From positions 2,961 through 8,831 of the forward strand of contig PATO01000019.1 of the NCBI GenBank assembly GCA_002712415.1: a DNA stretch of 5,871 nt, in the 5' to 3' direction. Of this stretch, positions 1 through 5,871 are shown one piece after another. The notes under the pieces are model-generated. The model did not search any database and was not told the origin of the DNA. It saw nothing but the letters and a program-made list of their open reading frames with translations. Position 1 is the first letter of the stretch; every line of letters starts with the position of its first letter. The stretch is from Actinomycetota bacterium (GTDB lineage Bacteria; Actinomycetota; Acidimicrobiia; Acidimicrobiales; UBA8592). The translations under genes and the position numbers were made by a program.

Positions 1-53
1 GTGACCCTGATGGCAATCTCGTAGAATACTCTTATGGGCAAAGCATTAAATAA
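1..53 (+). CDS. C-terminal end of a VOC/glyoxalase-fold protein (partial)
   Basis: Reading from base 3, the plus strand encodes DPDGNLVEYSYGQSIK followed by TAA at 51-53. DPDGN-[LP]-[IVL]-E-[FYL] is the hallmark last strand of the vicinal oxygen chelate fold (glyoxalase I, bleomycin-resistance and extradiol dioxygenase relatives). The Glu in this motif is commonly a metal ligand. Only 16 codons are visible and the rest lies left of the window, so substrate and subfamily cannot be told. The gene converges on the minus-strand DUF4328 gene, with 31 nt between the two stop codons and no strong shared terminator. The call rests on this short motif and its correct position just before a stop codon. 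Confidence 0.75.
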   Translation, partial: DPDGNLVEYSYGQSIK

Positions 54-84
54 ACTGCCTTGCATATGAAACAGCTCTAGTTTA

Positions 85-816
85 CTAGTAAGCGTGGCGT
101 TTGCTCATTTGATTGAAAGCAACTGCAATCAGTATTCCTGCAATGACTCCCACTCCACCACTTAAAGCAATAATGACATCTCCATTAATAGCATCATCAA
201 TTGAATCCCCGTCGCTGACTATTGATCCGAAGATAGCGAAAGCAACTGAAGCCCACCAGAAAATAAAGCCAGCAAGCCAGAACTTGTTTCGCCCGCCTCC
301 GACTTCTTCGTTATCGGTGGCATTTTTCCAAGCATCACTAATGATCTGATATGGAACGAAGAAGAACATAACTGGCGTGAACCATCCACCGATCGCCCAA
401 CCACGACTCCACCGCCCTGAACGACCTCTAGATTCGATGTTTACTGTCGCTCGCCAAGCCCAGATAATAAGCAATACAAGTGACGGAATAGCAATAAGGA
501 ATTCAATAGCGCTAGCACCCCCAACAAATGCATCAGCATCCTCTCCATCACTCCAACTGACGAACTTTCCATTCTTTATATCAGTCAATACTGAAGCTCT
601 ATAAGCGAAAGCAATGAGGGTTATCAGTCCTGCCACGGCTGAAAGTCCAGACAAAATTGAAACGGCCTTACCCAAACCAAGAAGATTATAGGATTTATCA
701 TTACTGCTCTCTGAGGGAATTAACAAGGCTTTTTGTTTCTCGTACTCTTCCTCAGTGATTAAAGAATCAGCGCGTAATTCATCTAACTTTCTAAGTTCCT
801 CCATCCATTCAGCCAT
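85..816 (-). CDS. SHOCT-DUF4328 membrane protein, five predicted helices
   Basis: Predicted 243-residue integral membrane protein of unknown function. Residues 3-34 (LRKLDELRADSLITEEEYEK and onward) match the SHOCT pattern, a short helical module usually found at C-termini and here at the N-terminus. Hydrophobic segments lie near 54-72, 101-121, 141-160, 179-199 and 213-233. The central part has the DUF4328 signature: WRATVNIESRG, then a Trp/Gly-rich GWAIGGWFTPVMFF, then PYQIISDAW at 155-163. An upstream in-frame ATG at 853-855 would add 13 residues. I prefer the ATG at 814-816 because AGGGGG sits 6 nt before it and the protein then starts directly with the SHOCT helix. It follows the protease gene on the same strand after 286 nt, so it may have its own promoter. 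A matching paralogue tail lies at 1035-1085. The role is unknown; SHOCT has been suggested to mediate oligomerisation. Confidence 0.8.
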   Translation of the reverse strand: MAEWMEELRKLDELRADSLITEEEYEKQKALLIPSESSNDKSYNLLGLGKAVSILSGLSAVAGLITLIAFAYRASVLTDIKNGKFVSWSDGEDADAFVGGASAIEFLIAIPSLVLLIIWAWRATVNIESRGRSGRWSRGWAIGGWFTPVMFFFVPYQIISDAWKNATDNEEVGGGRNKFWLAGFIFWWASVAFAIFGSIVSDGDSIDDAINGDVIIALSGGVGVIAGILIAVAFNQMSKRHAY

Positions 817-1034
817 ATATAACCCCCTACAGTATTTGTAGCACTCAACTCGCAACTTCTATGAACATATAAACAGGTCTTTTGAAATACCTCAAATATG
901 ACTAGTTCCATCTCTAGAATCTCTCTAGGATCAAAACCTCATGATTTAAGGTTTCGGCCATGGTGAAATCAGAAATTATTTTCTAATTGCGCAGGATGCC
1001 TTCGCTTAAAGGTAGAAAAGCATTTTAGCTAGCA
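817..1034. other. Intergenic region with small hairpins and a possible promoter
   Basis: Non-coding stretch between the paralogue relic and the DUF4328 gene. Three short inverted repeats lie close together: CTAGA/TCTAG (914-918 with 924-928), AAACCT/AGGTTT (934-939 with 949-954) and AGAAA/TTTCT (971-975 with 980-984). Read on the minus strand, the AAACCT/AGGTTT stem ends in a short T run and could be a weak terminator for the protease gene. Further downstream on the minus strand, TTGAGG (890-895) and TATATG (866-871) are 18 nt apart and could be a weak promoter for the DUF4328 gene. All stems are only 5-6 bp, so these assignments are tentative. I see no small ORF or RNA gene here. Confidence 0.3.
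823..828 (-). promoter_or_regulatory. Ribosome binding site deciding the DUF4328 gene start
   Basis: The minus strand reads AGGGGG, then six bases, then ATG at 816. This is a strong purine-rich Shine-Dalgarno at good spacing. It favours the internal Met over the upstream in-frame ATG at 855, which would shift the start 13 codons upstream and place this site inside the coding region. Confidence 0.65.
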
Positions 1035-1085
1035 CTATGCGTGTCTTTTGCTCATTTGATTAAATGCTATCGCCATCACGATTCC
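1035..1085 (-). pseudogene. Relic C-terminal tail of a second DUF4328 paralogue
   Basis: On the minus strand, codons from 1085 down to 1038 read GIVMAIAFNQMSKRHA, followed by TAG at 1035-1037. The intact DUF4328 protein ends GILIAVAFNQMSKRHAY. Over these 16 codons the DNA matches at 37 of 48 positions when I align it by hand, including 15 identical bases in a row. The changes are mostly third-position or conservative (I/V, L/V, I/M), as expected of two diverged coding copies rather than a fresh duplication. Upstream of the Gly codon the same frame (CHPIY...) shows no resemblance to the DUF4328 protein and runs into the protease 3' end. The relic therefore has no body and no start. It begins only 17 nt past the protease stop codon. 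Confidence 0.65.
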
Positions 1086-1102
1086 ATATATAGGATGGCA
1101 AT

Positions 1103-2275
1103 TTATCGGCCAAGTAACTCTGGTACATACCACCCGCACCATGTTGTATCGAATTCTTCTGTGTTACCGCATGTAGCGGCGTGTTGGAAGTAATTATCTT
1201 CTTCAGTTCCCCATGAAGCGAAATACAGCAGATCGCATGAGTCCCCATTGCCTTGAGAGCATTCATCATAAAGTGTGTCAAGGTTCGGGTCCTCTCCATA
1301 ACTTATCGGAAAGGAGGTTTCGAAATATTCGACACAATCGACTTCAATTTCAACTTGATCACCGCATGTTGCTCCAAAGTTCGTGTATTCACCACCTACG
1401 GGTAAATACAGCTCAAGGTAATATAAGTTGTCACACGCCCAGTAGGTCTCATCAGCACATAGATCCCAAAGATAGTCACCTATAGTATTTGTGCCGTAAG
1501 CGAACCCATCACAGTTCTCTGTAATAACGGTCCCATCTTGTATAGAACGTTCAATAAATGCTCCTAGGTGGCTATAGGTAAAGCTTTCTCCTAGAAGTTG
1601 AGCTCCGCCTTCTTGAGTCTCCTGAGTTACTACACCGACGACTTGCCCAGTTTCAGAAATAAGCGGTCCTCCACTTGATCCGTAATCACTGGCTTCATCC
1701 GAAACGATTCCAATGCGGCTGGACCCTTCGCGAAGAAATGAGATAATTGATCCTGAGCTAACAGAGAATTGATAGTACGGGGCGGGGTAACCCAAGCTAA
1801 CTACTTGTTCTCCTTCTCGTAACTCATTTGGGTCAGCCCATTCAAGCCATAAATCAACAGGTTCTGAAATCTGCACCACTGCAACATCCAATCCCCGATC
1901 TTTCCCAATAACGACACCTTCTAAGGTGTCTCCATTTCTTGAAATCAGAGTTGGTGTCATATCAGGACCTATTACATGCTCATTCGTAATGAATATGTTC
2001 GGGGTAACAGCAAATGACGACCCCCCCGATTCTGTTCCGCATGCGTTCGTGGCTACTTCCCACACTGCATCTCCGAGTTGCTCTCCGATATCAGCTGGAG
2101 ATAGTAAAACAGGTTCCTCTCCTATTTCTCCAACAGGTCCTTCTTCAATTGCTGTGCCTGCATCTTCAGAATTTGATGAAGCAATATCCAGTTTGTTATT
2201 GGAGTTGCTGCACCCATTTAGTGGGATAAGAAGTAGAAGAAAAGAGAATATAGAAATAGTAGTTTTATACTCCAC
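1103..2275 (-). CDS. Lipoprotein-type trypsin-like serine protease with two C-terminal Cys-rich repeats
   Basis: Predicted exported S1/HtrA-type endopeptidase of 390 residues. Residues 4-22 form a signal peptide ending in LNGC, a lipobox-like site (Asn at -2 is atypical), so Cys22 may be lipidated and anchor the protein outside the membrane. A Glu/Ser/Asn-rich linker follows to about residue 60. The protease domain spans about 66-245. The triad is His100 in TNEHVIG, Asp130 in GLDVAVVQI and Ser201 in DYGSSGGPLI. No PDZ domain is visible, unlike classical DegP/HtrA. Instead, about 259-385 holds two copies of a Cys-rich unit, with four Cys each: 273, 281, 304, 314 and 339, 347, 369, 380. Cys79 and Cys255 may pair across the catalytic domain. 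The start is GTG; the ORF has no other good start before the signal peptide and no Shine-Dalgarno, so a leaderless mRNA is possible. The substrate is unknown. Confidence 0.85.
   Translation of the reverse strand: MEYKTTISIFSFLLLLIPLNGCSNSNNKLDIASSNSEDAGTAIEEGPVGEIGEEPVLLSPADIGEQLGDAVWEVATNACGTESGGSSFAVTPNIFITNEHVIGPDMTPTLISRNGDTLEGVVIGKDRGLDVAVVQISEPVDLWLEWADPNELREGEQVVSLGYPAPYYQFSVSSGSIISFLREGSSRIGIVSDEASDYGSSGGPLISETGQVVGVVTQETQEGGAQLLGESFTYSHLGAFIERSIQDGTVITENCDGFAYGTNTIGDYLWDLCADETYWACDNLYYLELYLPVGGEYTNFGATCGDQVEIEVDCVEYFETSFPISYGEDPNLDTLYDECSQGNGDSCDLLYFASWGTEEDNYFQHAATCGNTEEFDTTWCGWYVPELLGR
1117..1501 (-). repeat. Two Cys-rich tandem units in the protease C-terminus
   Basis: Protein-level duplication within the protease gene. 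Unit 1 (residues about 259-318) contains LWDLC, ACDNLYY, FGATCG and VDC. Unit 2 (about 326-386) contains LYDEC, SCDLLYF, HAATCG and TWC. Cys spacings are 8-23-10 in unit 1 and 8-22-11 in unit 2, which supports a real duplication with two disulfides per unit. Single or tandem units of this WDxC/CDxLY/TCG kind occur, to my recollection, at the ends of exported actinobacterial proteins. Their function is not known to me. Boundaries are approximate. Confidence 0.7.
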
Positions 2276-2281
2276 GTTAAT

Positions 2282-2287
2282 ATTTTA
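2282..2287 (-). promoter_or_regulatory. Candidate -10 element for a leaderless protease transcript
   Basis: On the minus strand, TAAAAT lies six bases before the GTG start of the protease gene (ATTAAC then GTG). That spacing would put the transcription start at or next to the start codon. The absence of any GGAG/AGGA-like sequence in the preceding 20 bases agrees with leaderless translation, which is common in Actinomycetota. No good -35 box is visible at 16-18 nt upstream. Confidence 0.35.
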
Positions 2288-2293
2288 GTGCAG

Positions 2294-2338
2294 AAGACCT
2301 TCTCATGGAGCCTAATAGCTGTCCTATTGGCAGGTCTT
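2294..2338 (-). terminator. Bipartite hairpin in the mscS-protease gap, possible terminator
   Basis: The outer arms AAGACCT (2294-2300) and AGGTCTT (2332-2338) are perfectly complementary over 7 bp. The inner arms GCCTAATAG (2310-2318) and CTATTGGC (2324-2331) pair over 8 bp with one bulged T at 2313 and a five-base loop. Nine unpaired bases (2301-2309) separate the two stems on one side only. The structure starts about 6 nt after the mscS stop codon, where a terminator would sit. Neither strand has a clear T-tract after it, so intrinsic termination is uncertain. A processing or attenuation structure is an alternative. Confidence 0.45.
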
Positions 2339-2344
2339 AAACTA

Positions 2345-3649
2345 TTAACCTTCGTCTGCTTGGGCGTAGGGGCTTTCGAGCACACTCTCATGACCATCAG
2401 TAATTGGTTGGTCAATGCGTTGACCGTTATTGCCACCTGGCCCAAATGAATTTATAACATCGCGTAGATCAGTTCGTTCGGGTATCTCTGGGAGTTGTTG
2501 TGGCTCACCGGGCATCCTGGCGATGTGTAGTGTTTGTGTGGGGAAAGCGAACTCGACTTGCAACGATTCGGCGAGTCGCATGATATCGAGATTAAGGACG
2601 TGTCTGGTGCGTAATTCTTGGTTCCAATCTTCAGCATCAATGAAGCAGTAGACCAGGATGTCGAGGCTGGTGGGACCAAATCCATGGAATTCAACGATGT
2701 AATAGTCCTGCCGCATACCTGGGTTGGCTTGGATGATGGCGCGGATCCCCTCAACGAATGCCTGCAACTGATCAGGCTTCGTGTGGTACGCAACTCCTAG
2801 CGTGGTTTTGTATCGGCGCCAGCGTCGCTTACCCATATTATCAATCCCGCTATCCATTAGGTTCCCGTTAGGAACGCTGATGAGCGAGTTGTAGAAGGTT
2901 CGAACGCGAGTTGAGCGGAAACCCACCGCCTCCACAGTTCCTTCAACACCATCCACAACGACCCAATCCCCAACTTCGAATGGCTTGTCAGCGAAGATTG
3001 TGACTCCGCCGAGCAAGTTACGAACCGTGTCTTGCGCGGCTAATGCAATTGCTAGACCTCCTAGACCTAAGCCGGCGATCAAGGATGAAACATTGATATC
3101 AAGGTTTTGTAAAACGAATAGAATTCCAACGAATGTAACGAACAGTCGAACTGATGTGCGAAATAGTGGCACAAGGCTGTCATCAAGCTTTGACTCGGTT
3201 TCGCTGGCTCGCCTAGCCAATACATCCATTACAATGTCAATAGCGCGATAGGCCACCATCAGTGTCCCTACCGCAGCGATCAGAGTCGTAGCCTGATCAA
3301 CAACATTTTCAACCTCTGTATCAAAATCAAGTATTGGGAATCCGAGAAGCAAAGTGATTCCAACGGTGAGTAATAGTATGCCTCGGTTCAAGCGGCGTCT
3401 CTCAGCATCCCAAAATGTCAAGTCGCTACCGGCGTATCGACGTCGGACGAACATATCAATCAGTTTCAAAAGAGCGAAATGCACTACGGTTATGATGATT
3501 GCGAGTAATCCGAAACCTATGTACTGCTCAATTTCTATCCCAAGGTATTCGTCAGTGAACCAGGTTGGCGCAGCTACGATCATGTTCCCAAAATAGCGAT
3601 CCGGAGCAGTAAGAGTGTTGATATCGGCATTATTCCGGATAATAACCAT
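2345..3649 (-). CDS. MscS-family small-conductance mechanosensitive channel
   Basis: Inner-membrane channel that opens under membrane tension to release solutes during osmotic downshock. Of 434 residues, hydrophobic helices lie near 43-68, 90-107, 118-145 and 166-182. They are followed by the diagnostic pore helix at 185-215 (NVSSLIAGLGLGGLAIALAA, then QDTVRNLLGG), with the alternating Gly/Ala packing of MscS TM3. The beta domain follows at about 219-262 (FADKPFEVGDWV, GVEGTVEAVGFRSTRVRT, ISVPN) and the cytoplasmic alpha/beta cage at about 280-376. A hydrophilic tail of about 58 residues (377-434) is rich in Pro, Gly and Gln and is probably disordered. It is longer than E. coli MscS (286 residues), with extra N-terminal helices and this tail. 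The start is uncertain: the ATG at 3647-3649 has no Shine-Dalgarno, and the ATG at 3581-3583 (residue 23) is an alternative. An in-frame stop lies five codons upstream of the first. It follows gpmI by about 44 nt. Confidence 0.9.
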   Translation of the reverse strand: MVIIRNNADINTLTAPDRYFGNMIVAAPTWFTDEYLGIEIEQYIGFGLLAIIITVVHFALLKLIDMFVRRRYAGSDLTFWDAERRRLNRGILLLTVGITLLLGFPILDFDTEVENVVDQATTLIAAVGTLMVAYRAIDIVMDVLARRASETESKLDDSLVPLFRTSVRLFVTFVGILFVLQNLDINVSSLIAGLGLGGLAIALAAQDTVRNLLGGVTIFADKPFEVGDWVVVDGVEGTVEAVGFRSTRVRTFYNSLISVPNGNLMDSGIDNMGKRRWRRYKTTLGVAYHTKPDQLQAFVEGIRAIIQANPGMRQDYYIVEFHGFGPTSLDILVYCFIDAEDWNQELRTRHVLNLDIMRLAESLQVEFAFPTQTLHIARMPGEPQQLPEIPERTDLRDVINSFGPGGNNGQRIDQPITDGHESVLESPYAQADEG

Positions 3650-3693
3650 TACGAACAGGGTTTACGCCCCATAGGTCTTAACCCAGAACCTTA

Positions 3694-5319
3694 TTAATGA
3701 AATCTAATTAGGCTTGGGTTGTAATCGCTTGGTGCTTCAAAGCCAAGCAGGTTCAATGTTGTTGAGGCTATGTGACTAAGGCCAGCGTCATCTGATGGCA
3801 CGAGATCGTATGTCTCACGGTTTTGGGGGTCATGAATAACAAATGGTACTGGGGCAAGGGTGTGTGAGGTCATAGGAATACGCTCACCTGTATCTGATTC
3901 CGTAAACATTTGGTCGGCATTTCCATGGTCAGACGTGTATATGAGAACTCCATCTAATTCTTGAATTACGTCGATAAGTTGTTGCACGCAATGATCGACT
4001 GTTTCCATTGCTGCTATTGCTGCGTTTAGGTTTCCTGTGTGCCCGACCATGTCTCCATTTGCGAAGTTGATTCTTCCGTATCGGTACTCTCCCGAACGAA
4101 GTAATGCAATCGTAGCGTCGGTGATTTCTTGTGCTTTCATTGCTGGGGCTTCATCAAAAGCAACGTTATCTGAAGGTATCTCAATGTATTTTTCTAGCGC
4201 ATCGTTGATGTATCCGCTTTTGTTTCCATTCCAAAAGTAGGTTACATGACCAAATTTTTGTGTTTCGCTTACAGCAAATGAACGGATTCCACTGTCTGAG
4301 AGGTACTCACCCATGGTTCGATCAATGACTGGGGGGTCAACAAGATACTGTTTTGGTACAAGAAGGTCACCGTCGTATTGAAGCATGCCAGCAAAGAAAA
4401 CGTTGGGGGCATTGCCTCTATCAAACTTATCAAACTCGGCATCTTCGAATGCTTGAGATATTTCAATGGCTCGGTCTCCGCGAAAATTGAAAAGAATAAC
4501 TGCATCACCATCGCTTATCGTTCCTACTGATTCTCCTTCCATGTCTGTAATAGTGAATGGTTCAAGGTATTGATCACCGTCATCGCTTTCGCTGTAAAGG
4601 GTTTCAATTGCTTCATTTGCTGAGCTGAACGGTCTTCCAATTCCATGGGTGTGGCAGTTATACCCTTGCTGCACCATGTCCCAGTCAGCTTCGTAGCGGT
4701 CCATTGTAATGGTCATTCTCCCACCACCGGAACCAATCCGGATATCAACATCATGTGATTCATTGAGTTCAGCAATTGCCATTTCCGTTTGTTGAATGTA
4801 TTTGAGCGCTGATCGAGGCGGAGTATCTCGCCCATCAAGGAGAAGATGTAATCGGATACGAGTCACCCCATCACTGACTGCTCGTTCAATGAGTTGATGG
4901 AGATGGTTGATATGGCTGTGAACATTCCCGTCAGAATGAAGCCCTATGAAATGCAATGTACCTGAGCGCCCATGGCTGATAGCTTCCCCCCATACATCAG
5001 TGCCAAAGATAGAACCTGATTTCAACGCTTTGTTTACGAGTTTTGCTCCTTGCGCAAATATACGCCCCGCCCCAATGGCGTTGTGCCCTACCTCACTATT
5101 ACCCATATCATCATCGGTTGGAAGCCCGACGGCTGTTCCATGGGCTGCTAATTGCGTGGACAGATCTGAAGCGAGAAGCGCATCAAGAGTAGGTGTGGAT
5201 GCCTGTGTAACTGCGTTATGTGGTGCATCGGGAGCAATTCCTACACCGTCGGCGACAACTACGAGAACCGGACCTGAACGACCCTGAAATACTGGGTGAG
5301 GGTCCAATGAAAGCGTCAT
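3694..5319 (-). CDS. gpmI: 2,3-bisphosphoglycerate-independent phosphoglycerate mutase
   Basis: Cytoplasmic glycolytic enzyme that interconverts 3- and 2-phosphoglycerate through a phosphoserine intermediate, using two divalent metals (often Mn2+). It belongs to the alkaline phosphatase superfamily. Numbering from the chosen ATG (541 residues), all seven expected metal ligands are present: Asp24 in VVADGVG, Ser75 in DMGNSEVGH (also the phosphorylated Ser), Asp423 and His427 in NGDMVGHTGN, Asp464 and His465 in TSDHGNADQM, and His486 in TSHTLAPVPF. Substrate-binding motifs are also visible: LHSDGNVHSH, DGRDTPP, GGRMTITMDRY, FNFRGDRA and SETQKFGHVTYF. The ATG at 5317-5319 is chosen because AGGA sits 7 nt upstream; a GTG two codons earlier is too close to that site. 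At 541 residues it is about 30 longer than typical bacterial enzymes of 510-515. It begins 22 nt after the selD stop, suggesting co-transcription. Confidence 0.95.
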   Translation of the reverse strand: MTLSLDPHPVFQGRSGPVLVVVADGVGIAPDAPHNAVTQASTPTLDALLASDLSTQLAAHGTAVGLPTDDDMGNSEVGHNAIGAGRIFAQGAKLVNKALKSGSIFGTDVWGEAISHGRSGTLHFIGLHSDGNVHSHINHLHQLIERAVSDGVTRIRLHLLLDGRDTPPRSALKYIQQTEMAIAELNESHDVDIRIGSGGGRMTITMDRYEADWDMVQQGYNCHTHGIGRPFSSANEAIETLYSESDDGDQYLEPFTITDMEGESVGTISDGDAVILFNFRGDRAIEISQAFEDAEFDKFDRGNAPNVFFAGMLQYDGDLLVPKQYLVDPPVIDRTMGEYLSDSGIRSFAVSETQKFGHVTYFWNGNKSGYINDALEKYIEIPSDNVAFDEAPAMKAQEITDATIALLRSGEYRYGRINFANGDMVGHTGNLNAAIAAMETVDHCVQQLIDVIQELDGVLIYTSDHGNADQMFTESDTGERIPMTSHTLAPVPFVIHDPQNRETYDLVPSDDAGLSHIASTTLNLLGFEAPSDYNPSLIRFH

Positions 5320-5326
5320 ATACACA

Positions 5327-5330
5327 TCCT
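5327..5330 (-). promoter_or_regulatory. Ribosome binding site of gpmI
   Basis: The minus strand reads AGGA, then TGTGTAT, then the ATG at 5319. Spacing of seven bases suits this ATG. The in-frame GTG at 5325 would be only one base from the site, so the ATG is the better start. Confidence 0.6.
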
Positions 5331-5341
5331 AGATGAACTTA

Positions 5342-5871
5342 TTATCGAAGACGTATTGTTCCAGTTCCCGCACGAGTCTCACCAATGACCATCGCCGCAA
5401 CTCCACGCTCATTCAGTTCCGCACATGCATCACTAGATCTATCTTTATCTACTCCAAATATAAGACCGCCAGATGTCTGCGCATCTGCCAATAATAACAA
5501 ATCCGTTTCGCCATATGTACCAGCGTCTATCTGGTCTTTGACCCATGCAAGGTTACGTCGTGTTCCTCCAGGTATTACTCCATCTTCCGCATAGAGTTTT
5601 GCACCTGGAAGGAACGCAATATTGCCAACATCTAGCAGAGCTTCAACATTAGATATCAAAGCCATTTTCCCAAGGTGACCGAGCAACCCAAATCCAGTAA
5701 TATCGGTCGCTCCGGAGGCACCCGCTGATACTGCGACCTGTGAAGCAATATCATTGAGTTGGATCATTGATGCAACAGCAGCACTGATAATTTCTTTCCC
5801 TGCGATACCTGCTTTAATAGCGGTCGTAATTACTCCGACCCCTAGGGGCTTCGTCAAAATAAGGTCCTGAC
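5342..5871 (-). CDS. selD: Selenide, water dikinase (selenophosphate synthase), C-terminal half
   Basis: SelD makes selenophosphate from selenide and ATP, the selenium donor for selenocysteine and for 2-selenouridine in tRNA. The visible 176 complete codons cover the end of the ATP-binding half and the AIRS-type C-terminal domain. Reading in from the window edge, QDLILTKPLGVGV matches the family's LxLTKPLGTG segment. Further on come ASGATDITGFGLLGHL (the DxTGFGLLGHL motif), PGGTRRN and LLADAQTSGGL, in the expected order. The open frame continues to the right edge, so the N-terminus, with the catalytic Cys or Sec and Lys, is outside the window. A possible in-window start is really an internal Leu codon (TTG) of the KPLG segment. 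The stop is 22 nt from gpmI, so the two may share an mRNA. No other selenium gene is visible here. Confidence 0.93.
   Translation of the reverse strand, partial: QDLILTKPLGVGVITTAIKAGIAGKEIISAAVASMIQLNDIASQVAVSAGASGATDITGFGLLGHLGKMALISNVEALLDVGNIAFLPGAKLYAEDGVIPGGTRRNLAWVKDQIDAGTYGETDLLLLADAQTSGGLIFGVDKDRSSDACAELNERGVAAMVIGETRAGTGTIRLR

Noticed and set aside
77..88. CTAG-TTTA-CTAG small palindrome between the convergent VOC and DUF4328 genes
   Set aside because: The four-base stem overlaps the DUF4328 stop codon and is too short to support a terminator call.
1060..1299. 79-codon minus-strand open frame overlapping the protease 3' end
   Set aside because: It lies in a different frame inside the protease coding region, has no recognisable domain or ribosome binding site, and is not in the frame of the DUF4328 relic.
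1926..2288. 120-codon plus-strand open frame opposite the protease N-terminal half
   Set aside because: It is antisense to the signal peptide, linker and catalytic His region, which are convincingly coding. It is low-complexity Ser/Pro-rich and unlike any family I recognise.
3658..3684. GGGTT/AACCC inverted repeat in the gpmI-mscS gap
   Set aside because: Only five pairs with a 17-base loop and no T-tract, so too weak to call a terminator or operator.
4946..5287. 113-codon plus-strand open frame opposite the gpmI N-terminus
   Set aside because: It is complementary to the conserved active-site region of gpmI, and its Ala/Pro/Ser-rich composition is typical of an antisense shadow.
5323..5325. 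GTG two codons upstream as the gpmI start
   Set aside because: The AGGA ribosome binding site would be one base away, whereas it is seven bases from the ATG at 5319.

Overview
The window reads as ordinary chromosome from a bacterium, most likely an Actinomycetota member of moderate GC. The lineage guess rests mainly on the Cys-pair repeats (WDxC...CDxLY...TCG type) at the C-terminus of the secreted protease, which I associate from memory with actinobacterial exported proteins. The SHOCT plus DUF4328 membrane protein and the start sites lacking a clear Shine-Dalgarno fit the same picture. No species can be named from the sequence alone.

Layout. Five genes lie on the minus strand, read right to left. 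They are selD (3' half only, running off the right edge), gpmI (phosphoglycerate mutase), an MscS-type mechanosensitive channel, a lipoprotein-type trypsin-like serine protease with two Cys-rich repeats, and a five-helix SHOCT/DUF4328 membrane protein. On the plus strand, the first 53 bases hold the last codons of a VOC/glyoxalase-fold protein, convergent with the DUF4328 gene. The selD-gpmI gap is 22 nt and the gpmI-mscS gap about 44 nt, so these three could share a transcript. A 69-nt gap with a bipartite hairpin separates mscS from the protease. A 286-nt gap separates the protease from the DUF4328 gene.

Most notable find. Immediately after the protease stop, at 1035-1085, is an in-frame 16-codon stretch plus stop that closely matches the C-terminus of the DUF4328 protein encoded about 950 bases away. 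The differences are mostly silent or conservative. It looks like the surviving tail of a second DUF4328 paralogue whose body has been lost or replaced by the protease gene.

Functionally, gpmI is central glycolysis and selD is selenium metabolism. The channel, the exported protease and the DUF4328 protein are all envelope proteins. I see no CRISPR, transposase, integrase, tRNA or rRNA, and no convincing evidence of a new multi-gene system. The protease/DUF4328 pair with its relic is the only part that looks accessory.
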